64,000 nucleotides of DNA from an uncultured Christensenellaceae bacterium. Lineage in GTDB: Bacteria; Bacillota; Clostridia; Christensenellales; UBA3700. Positions 52,093 through 61,297 of the stretch are shown piece after piece (within the stretch, counting starts at the first letter, position 1; every line of letters begins with the position of its first letter). The position numbers and the translations under genes are program-made. Under the pieces are notes generated by a model, which saw only the letters and a program-made list of their open reading frames with translations, did not search any database and was not told where the DNA came from. The DNA lies in contig CAJUOK010000003.1 of the NCBI GenBank assembly GCA_910588015.1, forward strand, positions 99,369 through 163,368. Reading direction: 5' to 3'.

Positions 52093-52585
52093 TTAGGTTA
52101 TTTCCTTGTTATTTCAATTTTCCGCCATCTTAATTTAGTATGGCACGTATATTATATTATATATTTTAATATTTTTCAAGTATTAAAGCTGAATTTTGTT
52201 CCAAAATATGCGGCAGAAATGTCACATTTTAATAAAATTTTACATTTGAACAATGTTCAGTGTATCATTTTTGTAAATTAAACATTAAATAACTTGCAAA
52301 ATATATTCACATTATATCGACAATTTCTATTAGAAATTGTCATAAATATTTCTATATTCGACAGCATTTTTAATAAAAAAGCTAATTTCTTAACGCTAGT
52401 ATCGGCAAAATTTACCAATAAATATTCTCCAATAGTCTATTTGAACAGTGTTCAGATGGACTTTTTCGGCAACTATTCCTCTAATTCGACTGGCAAGTTA
52501 TCGAATATTTTCATATCTATAAACGAGTTAATAAAATTCGACATATAGCAAACACTAACTTCGACAAAATATTTGGAGGTACATT
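52093..52585. promoter_or_regulatory. Gene-free 490-bp region with several palindromes
   Basis: AT-rich gap between the lipase-like gene (minus) and the MurG-like gene (plus). It holds TGAACAATGTTCA (52247-52259), TGAACAGTGTTCA (52442-52454) and a perfect 11-bp-arm palindrome, GACAATTTCTA with TAGAAATTGTC (52319-52341). No gene and no clear -10/-35 set is seen. Confidence 0.6.
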
Positions 52586-53641
52586 ATGAATATTGCTCTC
52601 ACGGGAGGAGGCACCGCCGGTCACGTTATGCCCAATATGGCATTGCTCGACGACTTATACAAGCACTTCGATAAAGTTATATATATAGGCAACAAAAATA
52701 AAATGGAATACGATATATGCAAAAAATTCAACGTCCCGTTTTATCATTGCGATTGCATAAAGCTTGACCGCAGTAATATCGGTAAAAATTTTTTAATACC
52801 TATAAAACTGCCTAAATACGTAAAGGAAGCAAAAAAAATCTTGACGGAACAAAACGTCGACATAGTTTTTTCTAAAGGCGGCTACGTCGCAATGCCCGTT
52901 GTCTACGCCGCCAAGTCGCTATCCATACCGACGGTATGTCACGAATCAGACTATTCTCTCGGTCTAGCAAACAAACTTAATTCACGATTCGCCAAAGGAA
53001 TAATAACCTGCTTTGACAGCACTTGCAACAACGACAGGGCAAAAGTTTTTGCCAACCCTATACGCAAAGACTTCTTCGACGCCCGTCCTCAACGCGTATT
53101 CGAAGAGTACGCTCTCAACCGCTATACCCCCATATTGTTAATTATGGGCGGTTCTCTGGGCGCAAAGGCTATCAACGACGTCGTCTACAGTTCGTTGGAC
53201 GAACTGTGTCGCAAATATCAAGTGATTCATATATGCGGCAATACAATGATACCCATAACGCACAAAAACTATACGCAAATCAAATTCACAGACAACATCC
53301 AAGACTATATAGCGGCAAGCGATTTGATTATTTCCCGATGCGGAGCGGGCGCATCCACAGAAATCAACGCTTTGAACAAAAAAGCCCTCTATATTCCTTT
53401 GAGCAACAAATCGTCGCGCGGCGACCAAGTTCTCAACGCGCGATACTTAACTCAAAACGGTTTTGCGCTGATGCTTGAAGAAAAAGAACTGACAAAAGAA
53501 AATCTGTTGAAAAAGCTCGACCAACTCGCCGATTTTGACAAAAAAGTCTATGTTTACGACCGCAATAACAATTCAAAAATCGTAGACTACGTAAGCAAAA
53601 TTGCCTATCGTTATGCAGTGACAGGCGCTCAAAGCATATAA
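52586..53641 (+). CDS. murG: MurG-like UDP-GlcNAc transferase
   Basis: A 351-residue GT28-type enzyme. TGGGTAGHVMPNMAL is the GGTGGH loop, VDIVFSKGGYVAMPVVYAA and CHESDYSLGLANK fit the acceptor half, and LLIMGGSLGAKAIND, ISRCGAGASTEINAL and YIPLSNKSSRGDQVLNARYL are the donor half motifs. MurG adds GlcNAc to lipid I. No other mur gene is nearby and the HESD/IPLSNKSSRGDQ motifs vary from the HESN/NHQ norm, so a variant specificity or second copy is possible. GGAGGTACATT precedes the ATG. Confidence 0.85.
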   Translation: MNIALTGGGTAGHVMPNMALLDDLYKHFDKVIYIGNKNKMEYDICKKFNVPFYHCDCIKLDRSNIGKNFLIPIKLPKYVKEAKKILTEQNVDIVFSKGGYVAMPVVYAAKSLSIPTVCHESDYSLGLANKLNSRFAKGIITCFDSTCNNDRAKVFANPIRKDFFDARPQRVFEEYALNRYTPILLIMGGSLGAKAINDVVYSSLDELCRKYQVIHICGNTMIPITHKNYTQIKFTDNIQDYIAASDLIISRCGAGASTEINALNKKALYIPLSNKSSRGDQVLNARYLTQNGFALMLEEKELTKENLLKKLDQLADFDKKVYVYDRNNNSKIVDYVSKIAYRYAVTGAQSI

Positions 53642-53645
53642 ATAC

Positions 53646-53677
53646 AAAAGCGGCTTGCATAATTGCAAGTCGCTTTT
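53646..53677 (+). terminator. Terminator after the MurG-like gene
   Basis: AAAAGCGGCTTGCA and TGCAAGTCGCTTTT, loop TAAT. Shares its arm sequence with the terminators at 59496 and 63422. Confidence 0.88.
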
Positions 53678-53770
53678 AAATTCTAAAACTTTATATTCGC
53701 AAAAACCAATATAATTAACGACTTCTCATCGCTAACTCTCTAAAATCTCATTTATAGATATTAAACGGTA

Positions 53771-54337
53771 TTAGTCTTTACAGCAATCGCAACCTTTCAA
53801 ATGCGCGTCATATACGCCTATGGATTGCAAATAAGCGTAAATAACCGTAGAACCCACAAATTTCATTCCGCGCTTTTTTAAATCTTTGGATATTTCATCC
53901 GACAACGGAGACATAGTTCTTATATCGCAACTCTCGCGTATGACCTGTCCGTTTGAAAATCCCCAAATATAGGCGTCAAATGAGCCGAATTCTTTTTGAA
54001 TTTGCAAAAATACACGGCTATTTTCCACGCTAGCCTTTATCTTCAACCTATTTCTTATTATTGGCGCCGAAAGCAAACTATTGCATTTCTCATCGTCATA
54101 TCGGCTTATCTTCTCAACGTCAAAGCCGTCGAACGCTTCTCTGAAACCTTCGCGCTTATTTAAAACGCACTCCCAAGACAGTCCCGCTTGAAAAAACTCC
54201 AACAAAAGCATCTCAAAGAGCTTTTTGTCGGAATGTACAGGCACGCCCCATTCTTTGTCGTGATATTCTACGTACAAAGGATTTTTTAAGTTTACCCACC
54301 AACAGCGGTTGACGATTTCTTTTGTTTTGCTCTCCAT
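53771..54337 (-). CDS. tag: DNA-3-methyladenine glycosylase I
   Basis: A 188-residue base-excision enzyme. RCWWV near the start, YHDKEWGVPVHSD, ILLEFFQAGLSWECVL and IWGFSNGQVI are Tag landmarks. The zinc-binding set (Cys, His early; HLKGC late) is present. It removes 3-methyladenine from alkylated DNA. Single gene unit here. Confidence 0.9.
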   Translation of the reverse strand: MESKTKEIVNRCWWVNLKNPLYVEYHDKEWGVPVHSDKKLFEMLLLEFFQAGLSWECVLNKREGFREAFDGFDVEKISRYDDEKCNSLLSAPIIRNRLKIKASVENSRVFLQIQKEFGSFDAYIWGFSNGQVIRESCDIRTMSPLSDEISKDLKKRGMKFVGSTVIYAYLQSIGVYDAHLKGCDCCKD

Positions 54338-54415
54338 ATTATTCCTCTATTTGTTATAAAATAAATATTAACTTTAATTTCTAGTTATATAAAATTTAAC
54401 GTAATTTATAAAATG

Positions 54416-56044
54416 TTATTTATTCTTTTCCAATTCTTGCAACTTCTTAAAGTCTACTTTGCCAATCTGCGTGAGCGGCATAGAATCCACGCTCTCAATG
54501 ATTTTAGGCATATTGTATTTTAGCAAATTATTGCCGATATAACTCCTCAAAGAATCCTCAAAATTAGCGTCATAAGAATAGCCGTCTCGCATAACAACAT
54601 AAAGTTTTAAAAAATTCTTACCGTTTTCCTCATAAGGTATTACGCACGACCTCAATATTCCTTCAAAAGCGTTTACACAGTCTTCGATTTCTTGAGGATA
54701 AATATTTATTCCGCTGATTTTTATCATACGTTTTATCCTATCGACAAAATAGACGTATCCGTCTTCGTCCATATAGCCAATATCGCCTGTCTTAAGCCAT
54801 TTTCGACCTTGCCCGTCCTCAAAGAATACCTCTTTATCCAATTGCGGCGAATTGTAATATCCCGTCATCATAGTATTGCAAGTGAGAACAATCATACCTC
54901 TTTCGTTTGGCTGTAAAAATTTGTTATTATCGTCAATTATAGCAAAATAGTTATTTTTGATAGGTTTGCCCAACGTGGAATTATCCTTATGAATATCCAT
55001 AGTATTGACGCAGCATATACCGCCTTCGGTCAGCCCGTATCCCGCGCAGAGCTTTATCGGATTTCCGTTTGCCGCCATAGCGCTTTCAAAAGTAGACTTA
55101 AGCTCCGCCGATATTTTTTCTCCGCCGCAGTAGCAGTTCTTGAGCTTTTTGAGTTTTTTACCCTTAAATTTACCGCAAGCCAGCATCTTGGAATACATAC
55201 TCGGCACGCCTGCGATATATGTCACTCTCGCGCGTTTAATTAGCCTACACGCGCCTTTGGGATTGAATTTGGGCATCATAACGGCTTGTCCGCCGCCGCT
55301 CAATACAGTATGCATACAAATACCCAAACCGAAATTATGAAACAGAGGCAACACCATCAACATTCCGTCCTTATCGTCTACGCCTCCGCCAATCAAATCT
55401 ATCGCATTATCCGCCAAATGATTGAAAGAATCGTTGGAAAGCATTACCGTCTTGGATACGCCCGTAGTACCGCCGCTGTGCATATATATGGCAATATCGT
55501 CGCCCTTGATATCGACAGGCTTAAGCTCGTACTTGCCCAACGTATTCTTGAATCTGACAATACGTTCGTCATACTTTATATTCTTTACCTTGTTGTATCT
55601 ATAAACATTGTAAGGTATCTTAAAAGCCTTCGGCAAATAGTCGCTTGCGCTACATAAAATTACAGGTTTATCGCTTGATTGCAAAAATTTGTATTTATAA
55701 AAGAACTCGTCAAACAGTATAAACGCCTTACAGTCCATCTCTTTTGCCATTTTTTCCAGTCCGTCGCCCGGAATCAAAGGATGTACTAGATTAGCTATTG
55801 CGCCCGTACTGTTGATAGCGTAAAAACCAATTATGGCATTAGGGATATTGCCCAAACAAAGCGCAACGTTATCCCCCTTGCCTATCCCCAAAGATTGAAG
55901 ATAACCGCCCAAACTAGAAACGGTATCTTTAAATTGTTTTATACCTATAGACGCTCCGAAAAAGTCCCAAACCTTGTTGGTATCGGGCAATCTTTTCGTT
56001 TCGTCCGTAAGATATGCAAACATCGACTTATTGAATTTTGCCAT
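54416..56044 (-). CDS. Acyl-adenylate-forming enzyme (acyl-CoA synthetase-like)
   Basis: A 542-residue ANL enzyme. The ATP loop is YMHSGGTTGVSKTV, followed by GYGLTEGGICC, KTGDIGYMDEDGYVYFVDRIKRMIKISG and the C-terminal Lys in QIGKVDFKK. It activates a carboxylic acid with ATP, probably to a CoA thioester; the substrate is not readable. Ten bases downstream of the PAP2 gene on the same strand, so the two may be one operon in lipid metabolism. Confidence 0.87.
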   Translation of the reverse strand: MAKFNKSMFAYLTDETKRLPDTNKVWDFFGASIGIKQFKDTVSSLGGYLQSLGIGKGDNVALCLGNIPNAIIGFYAINSTGAIANLVHPLIPGDGLEKMAKEMDCKAFILFDEFFYKYKFLQSSDKPVILCSASDYLPKAFKIPYNVYRYNKVKNIKYDERIVRFKNTLGKYELKPVDIKGDDIAIYMHSGGTTGVSKTVMLSNDSFNHLADNAIDLIGGGVDDKDGMLMVLPLFHNFGLGICMHTVLSGGGQAVMMPKFNPKGACRLIKRARVTYIAGVPSMYSKMLACGKFKGKKLKKLKNCYCGGEKISAELKSTFESAMAANGNPIKLCAGYGLTEGGICCVNTMDIHKDNSTLGKPIKNNYFAIIDDNNKFLQPNERGMIVLTCNTMMTGYYNSPQLDKEVFFEDGQGRKWLKTGDIGYMDEDGYVYFVDRIKRMIKISGINIYPQEIEDCVNAFEGILRSCVIPYEENGKNFLKLYVVMRDGYSYDANFEDSLRSYIGNNLLKYNMPKIIESVDSMPLTQIGKVDFKKLQELEKNK

Positions 56045-56054
56045 AATTCCTCGC

Positions 56055-57074
56055 TTAAGCCGTCAATTGAGAAGTCTGCAAATGCTTTTCATTCAAACTT
56101 GCAAGCGCTTCTTCTGCAACTGCAAAATTATTTCCTTTACGGAAAAATAACTTATCCAAAACCTTGTATATCGTATACGATATTACAAATCCGAAAATCA
56201 CGTCGGAAAGGAAATGCGCGTCGTCGCAGATTCGGGATATCATAGTTAGCAATACAAATGCAGAACACACTCCGTAAAGCGTATATTTAAGCCAAGTCTT
56301 CTCTCTCCATTTGGGCAGAATTCTATAAAGCGTGCAAAGCAAGAATATATGCGTCGCGGAATTAGTATGCCCCGACGGGAAAGAAGAATAATGATAATTC
56401 TCGCTCAATTCGATTCTCGCTATGTCGGGAGTATACCAAGGCGTGAAATAAGAAAATCCGTCGTTGCCCATAGCGTTTTGGTCCAACATATCCCTAAATC
56501 TCATTCTGTGCCAAACAATTTTCACGCCTTGCGTCACGACAAGCGCAAGAAGCAAATAGCATATTGCGAATATCGCGAATTTAAACAGCGTATATCTTGT
56601 CTTCTTGGGAATAAATTTACCTAAATACAAACCCAATCCTGCCGCGCATAGAGCCAATATACCCATTAACGCATAGAACTTTATGCCGTCGAAACCCCTT
56701 GCCTGTATCATATCGGCAGCCTCGCTCTTAAAGCAAAGTATTATCCAACCGCCCAAGCTCAATCCCGCCGTCAACACCTTAAAAGGCTTTCTCCATTTGG
56801 AATCAATTAAATCGTCGCTGTAAAAAAGCATAACGGCGAATACCGGCAAAATAAAATAAGCGGGATATTCTGCGATTATGGAAAACAAAAATGCAAAAGC
56901 AGTCTTTGCCCAATTACCGTTTATCGACTTTGAAAGAGCCTTGTTGATTGCGAGGTCAAAATATATGCCGTCAGAGTTTTTGCAGCAAAGCAATGCGAGA
57001 ACTCCTATTAAAATTACACCCGCCGCCCCGTGAACGGCAATAGATACTATTCTATTTCTTTTTTCCTGCGTCAT
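56055..57074 (-). CDS. PAP2-family membrane phosphatase
   Basis: A 339-residue protein with about seven membrane helices. The three PAP2 motifs are KIVWHRMRFR, SSFPSGHTNSA and SRICDDAHFLSDV. It could dephosphorylate phosphatidic acid, undecaprenyl diphosphate or similar lipids. AAGGTGTATA precedes the ATG at 57074; a TTG 18 bases upstream is possible but less likely. Confidence 0.87.
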   Translation of the reverse strand: MTQEKRNRIVSIAVHGAAGVILIGVLALLCCKNSDGIYFDLAINKALSKSINGNWAKTAFAFLFSIIAEYPAYFILPVFAVMLFYSDDLIDSKWRKPFKVLTAGLSLGGWIILCFKSEAADMIQARGFDGIKFYALMGILALCAAGLGLYLGKFIPKKTRYTLFKFAIFAICYLLLALVVTQGVKIVWHRMRFRDMLDQNAMGNDGFSYFTPWYTPDIARIELSENYHYSSFPSGHTNSATHIFLLCTLYRILPKWREKTWLKYTLYGVCSAFVLLTMISRICDDAHFLSDVIFGFVISYTIYKVLDKLFFRKGNNFAVAEEALASLNEKHLQTSQLTA

Positions 57075-57202
57075 TATACACCTTAAATACAATCTTTTAT
57101 TTATTATACAACATATTTATATCATTTGCAATACTGCGCGGCATTATTTGTTTGCCCATATATAAATTACGTCAATTTGCCTGTGGATATAACAAAATCG
57201 AT

Positions 57203-57236
57203 AAAAAAAGGAAGAGCTAACGCTCTTCCTTTTTTA
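57203..57236. terminator. Bidirectional terminator
   Basis: GGAAGAGC-TAAC-GCTCTTCC with seven A on one side and T run on the other; ends the lipoprotein gene from the right. Confidence 0.85.
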
Positions 57237-57250
57237 TATTTAAATTATTC

Positions 57251-58270
57251 TTATTTTTTCAAATCGTTTTCGTTACTGAAGTTATTCACATAAGTATCGA
57301 TAGCAAAACCTTCTTCGTTAGCATTGTATGAGAACTGTTGAGTTGCAGAAAGCTTAACTATGTTATTGCTAAGCTTAAACGAAGAAGTAACCGCCATTGT
57401 CATTTTATAGCCTTCTTTTACAGTGATGCTTCTAAACGTACCGTTTTCCCAAAGAACAACTTCAAGTTGCAATTGCAAGAATTCCAATCCTTCTACTGCC
57501 ATTCCAGCATTTCCTTCAAGTTGAGCTTTCATTGTTTTGATATATTCTTTAGTGGACTCGACAGGGTCGAATTCAAGAGCAAATCTATAAGTCTTCGTAG
57601 CTTCGTCATAAATAGGCTCAAGTTGTCCTTTTATAAATTTCTCTTGCAAGTCATACATCCAAAGTACAGTGGGATTATTACTCTTTTTATTAAGGAAACT
57701 TTTTTCTTCACCTTCTTTGGCAATGCTCGTAAAGTCAGAATCTATATCATTCCATTTATCTACGGTCCAAATATCTTTAGGTTGTTTTTTGCTAGCTCTC
57801 TTAAAGCTAGTACCTTCGGCGTTTCTCCACTGAATTTTTTCTGGAGAAATAACAATTTTTTCATAGAGCTTTGCAAAGTTCGAATAGGACTTATTGTCCG
57901 CAAAATACGTTGCGCCGTTTGCATTATTGCCAGCAGCATCGCCTTTACCTCTTCTTATTTTGGTGGACTGAACTTCTTGGTCAACAGGAATAGCTCCGCC
58001 AATTTTCATATTTACGCCGCCCTTATATTCTATAATTGCATACTCTGCATTATAAAAATTTCTAGTAGCTACTTCTAACATTTCAAAAGCTGACATTTTA
58101 GAATTAATTTTTTCTGTATTTGTTGGTTGATTTTCAATTCCTATCGACACTTCGGGAATGCTAAAATCTTCTAACGGTTCGGGTTTAAATCCGCAACCAG
58201 TAAAAAGTACCATCGTCATTGAAAGCAAAAGCACTACTACAAGCGACGATATCAAAATTTTCTTTTTCAT
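57251..58270 (-). CDS. Lipoprotein of unknown function (339 aa)
   Basis: Lipoprotein signal (VVVLLLSMTMVLFTGC, Cys about 26). The rest is an unfamiliar beta-rich ectodomain with paired strands (YAIIEYKGGVNMKIGG, YRFALEFDPVESTKEYIKTM, SFKLSNNIVKLSATQQFSYN). It may be lipid or ligand binding by general look only. Alone on its strand between a terminator and a 290-bp gap (58271-58563), which holds the divergent degV promoter. Confidence 0.78.
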   Translation of the reverse strand: MKKKILISSLVVVLLLSMTMVLFTGCGFKPEPLEDFSIPEVSIGIENQPTNTEKINSKMSAFEMLEVATRNFYNAEYAIIEYKGGVNMKIGGAIPVDQEVQSTKIRRGKGDAAGNNANGATYFADNKSYSNFAKLYEKIVISPEKIQWRNAEGTSFKRASKKQPKDIWTVDKWNDIDSDFTSIAKEGEEKSFLNKKSNNPTVLWMYDLQEKFIKGQLEPIYDEATKTYRFALEFDPVESTKEYIKTMKAQLEGNAGMAVEGLEFLQLQLEVVLWENGTFRSITVKEGYKMTMAVTSSFKLSNNIVKLSATQQFSYNANEEGFAIDTYVNNFSNENDLKK

Positions 58271-58496
58271 AATTTTTCCAAATCTCCTAATTTGATAAAT
58301 TTACTACGTATATCATATACCTTTTATGGTTTTATTGCAAGTAAATTTTACTTAATTTTTAATTAAAGCCTTTTTATCGACATATTTTACGATATTTTAT
58401 CCCCATACGTTAAATATTGCGCGCAAATTTGGCAAACGACTTGTCCATATCCGTTATATCTATATTCTATATAATCTATTAAATATTACACTGAAG

Positions 58497-58525
58497 TTGA
58501 CAAATCAACAAAATAATTATATAAT
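58497..58525 (+). promoter_or_regulatory. Perfect promoter of the DegV-family gene
   Basis: TTGACA (58497-58502), 17 bases, TATAAT (58520-58525). Confidence 0.88.
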
Positions 58526-58563
58526 CAAACCGTTAATCGCGTTTATCGCAAAAGGAGCATAAT

Positions 58564-59472
58564 ATGAAAATAATGATAACTGCAGAGGCTACGAGCGATT
58601 ATCCCGACAGCCTTCTCACTCAAAACATAACGATATTTCCTATGAGCTACACCGTCAACGGCGTTGCCTACGACGGCGTCAACAGCAAGTTGAGTCCAAA
58701 AGAATTTTACGACACTTGCCGCAAAGCCAAGACAAAAGAAGACTTGCCGCTGACTTCTATGATAACGGCTTATCAAGCCAAAGAACTTTTTAAACCTATT
58801 TTGGAAAACGGTTACGACGTTATACATATAGGCTTCACAAAAGCGTTGAGCGGCACTTACGACCAAATGTGTATGGCGGCTAAAGAACTCAAAGAAGAAT
58901 TCCCCGACAGAAAGATAACCATTGTAGAATCTCGCTCTGCGGCATTCGTGCAAGGCATTATGGTTTGGTACGTAGACCAAAAACTCCAAAGCGGCGCAAG
59001 CTATGAAGAGCTTGTCGAATATGCCGAATATCTGTCATTGCACTGCGCAGGCTACTTCACTATCGACGATATGAAGCATCTATACCGCACCGGACGCGCT
59101 AGCAAAACTCAAGCCTTTCTCGGCGACGCTCTGCAAATCAAACCGATACTTTATATCAACAAACTGGGAAAACTTGTTCCGATAAGCAAACAAATATCTC
59201 ACAAAAAAGCAATGAAAACAATGCTCGAGTATTTTGACAAACGTATGATGCCCGTCGAAGAACAAAAGCTTGTTGCCGTTATGCACGCAGACGCTTACGA
59301 CGAAGCCAAGATGCTTGAAAAGGCTCTTATCGACAAATACGCATTTAAAAACACAGTAATAGTCGACGTCGGTCCCGTAATCGGCACGCACGTCGGAGCA
59401 GGAATGGTAGCTTTGATTTTCTTGCAAAACGAAAAGGCAGAACCCAACGACAAAGAACTCGTCGAAGAATAA
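58564..59472 (+). CDS. DegV-family fatty-acid-binding protein
   Basis: A 302-residue DegV protein: MKIMITAEATSDYPDSLL, TSMITAYQAKELF, HIGFTKALSGTYDQM, IVESRSAAFVQGIM and a C-terminal VGPVIGTHVGAGMVALIF, all family landmarks. DegV/FakB-type proteins bind fatty acids, often for fatty-acid kinase. No fakA is nearby. AAAAGGAGCATAAT precedes the ATG. Confidence 0.9.
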   Translation: MKIMITAEATSDYPDSLLTQNITIFPMSYTVNGVAYDGVNSKLSPKEFYDTCRKAKTKEDLPLTSMITAYQAKELFKPILENGYDVIHIGFTKALSGTYDQMCMAAKELKEEFPDRKITIVESRSAAFVQGIMVWYVDQKLQSGASYEELVEYAEYLSLHCAGYFTIDDMKHLYRTGRASKTQAFLGDALQIKPILYINKLGKLVPISKQISHKKAMKTMLEYFDKRMMPVEEQKLVAVMHADAYDEAKMLEKALIDKYAFKNTVIVDVGPVIGTHVGAGMVALIFLQNEKAEPNDKELVEE

Positions 59473-59495
59473 TATAATACAAAACGTTAAAAACC

Positions 59496-59526
59496 AAAAC
59501 GACTTGCCGCAAAGCAAGTCGTTTTT
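59496..59526 (+). terminator. Terminator after the DegV gene
   Basis: AAAACGACTTGC and GCAAGTCGTTTT around CGCAAA, then TTTTATAA. Same arm family as 53646 and 63422. Confidence 0.88.
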
Positions 59527-59558
59527 ATAACGTAATATAATTCCCGATAAACAGATAT

Positions 59559-60614
59559 TTATTTGATTTCCGTCACCCAACCGAATTCGTCTTCATAACG
59601 CTCCGACTGAATACCAGTGATTTTGTCATAAAGGAAAGAAGTGATTTCGCCCATTTTACCGCCGTTGATAACCATATCTTTGCCTTTGTATGTAATCAAA
59701 CCGACGGGAGAAATAACAGCTGCCGTTCCCGAACCGAAGCTCTCTTTTAGCATTCCGTTGTCGTAAGCCTCGACGATTTCGTCCATCGATATACGTCTTT
59801 CGCTGACCTTGTATCCATACTTCTTGAGCACTTGAATACAAGACCTTCTCGTTATGCCGTCAAGAATACTGCCGACAAGCGCAGGCGTAACGACTTCGTC
59901 GCCGATTACGAAAAACATATTCATAGAACCGACTTCTTCGACGTATTTATGCTCGGACGAATCAAGCCACAGAGCTTGGTCGTAACCTTTTTGATTTGCA
60001 ATCTCGCCGCCCATCAAAGACGCGGCATAGTTGCCCATACATTTTGCTTCGCCCGTACCGCCGATAGACGCTCTGACAAGTTCTTCCTCGACAAGTATCT
60101 TGGTAGGTTGAAGACCGTGCGCATAATAAGCTCCGACGGGAGACAAAATTATAAAGAATTTATATTTTTTGCTTGCGTGCACTCCGAGCATTTCTTGATT
60201 TGCAATGAGCGTAGGACGTATATACAGCGCGGTGCCCGGCTCGGTAGGTATCCAATCTTTTTCCAACTTGATAAGTTCGAAAAGAGCCTCTTTGACTTTT
60301 TTCGAATCGAAATTAGGCATACACAGACGGGTTGCAGACTTGTTCATTCTCACAAAATTGTCGTCAATCCTAAACACGGTGATTTTGCCTTCCTTGGTCT
60401 TATAAGCCTTTGCGCCCTCGAATATTCCTTGCGCGTAATGCAGTATATTTGTAGCGGGAGCTATTGCAAAAGGAGCGTAAGGCACGATTTCCGGCTCTTT
60501 CCATTCCCCGTCTTCATAGTCCATTACAAGCATATGGTCAGTAAAATATTTGCCGAAACCAAGCTTTGTAGAATCGGGTTTTTGCTTTGGTTGTGTTGTC
60601 AACGTAATTTTCAT
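59559..60614 (-). CDS. ilvE: Branched-chain amino acid aminotransferase
   Basis: A 351-residue class IV PLP enzyme of the long BCAT type. FGKYFTDHMLVMDYEDGEW and YIRPTLIANQEMLGVHASK open it; GEAKCMGNYAASLMGG contains the PLP Lys, and EEVGSMNMFFVI, LDGITRRS and SFGSGTAAVISPVG follow. Interconverts Val, Leu, Ile and their keto acids. The third gene of a tyrS-yigZ-ilvE operon, 44 bases after yigZ. Confidence 0.92.
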   Translation of the reverse strand: MKITLTTQPKQKPDSTKLGFGKYFTDHMLVMDYEDGEWKEPEIVPYAPFAIAPATNILHYAQGIFEGAKAYKTKEGKITVFRIDDNFVRMNKSATRLCMPNFDSKKVKEALFELIKLEKDWIPTEPGTALYIRPTLIANQEMLGVHASKKYKFFIILSPVGAYYAHGLQPTKILVEEELVRASIGGTGEAKCMGNYAASLMGGEIANQKGYDQALWLDSSEHKYVEEVGSMNMFFVIGDEVVTPALVGSILDGITRRSCIQVLKKYGYKVSERRISMDEIVEAYDNGMLKESFGSGTAAVISPVGLITYKGKDMVINGGKMGEITSFLYDKITGIQSERYEDEFGWVTEIK

Positions 60615-60658
60615 ATTTTCACCTCATCTTCCCGTTTGCGGGAAATTTGATTTTGATT

Positions 60659-61297
60659 TTAAACGTCAAAAGCGCAGTAATTTGATTTCAAAATATATAT
60701 TTGCGCTTTGTCCGAAGATATATCCACTATCTTTGCCGCAAGTTCTTCGAAGTTTTGCTGCGGTACAGCCGCCGTTATCTTAACGTCGTTACCGTAATCC
60801 ACGCTTTGCAACTGTGCTTGGAATTTTAAGCATACTTCTTGGATTTTTTTGTATATGCCGTAAGAAACCGTAATATCAACCACTTTTGCCTGCTTCATTT
60901 CGACGGTTTTTGCGACGTCCAAAGCCTCGCTTACGCTTGAAGAATACGCGCTTACCAAGCCGTTTGCTCCCAACTTAACGCCGCCGAAATATCTTGTCAC
61001 GACGGCAAGCGTCATATAGACCTTGCGTTTTTTCAGCACTTCAAGCATTGGCGCGCCCGCCGTTCCCTGCGGTTCTCCGTCGTCTGAAAATCTCTGTTCC
61101 GTCGCCGTCTCGTTGGATATAAACGCATAGCAGTTGTGAGTTGCGTCACTATATCTTTTGCTTATCTCTTTTATTTTAGTTATCGCGTCGTCGTAGCTCG
61201 TTATCGGCGCAAGCGTCGTTATAAATCGCGATTTGTTGACGACAACGGTATTTTCGCAAGTCTGCGCAACGGTGAGATAATCGCTTTTTAGCATCAA
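60659..61297 (-). CDS. yigZ: YigZ/IMPACT-family protein
   Basis: A 212-residue protein. [10 protein letters not shown], then [19 protein letters not shown] and [20 protein letters not shown] are the IMPACT/YigZ landmarks, with a C-terminal ferredoxin-like domain. Role in translation control is known in eukaryotes; in bacteria unclear. Overlaps tyrS by four bases and is followed by ilvE. Confidence 0.88.
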   Translation of the reverse strand: MMLKSDYLTVAQTCENTVVVNKSRFITTLAPITSYDDAITKIKEISKRYSDATHNCYAFISNETATEQRFSDDGEPQGTAGAPMLEVLKKRKVYMTLAVVTRYFGGVKLGANGLVSAYSSSVSEALDVAKTVEMKQAKVVDITVSYGIYKKIQEVCLKFQAQLQSVDYGNDVKITAAVPQQNFEELAAKIVDISSDKAQIYILKSNYCAFDV

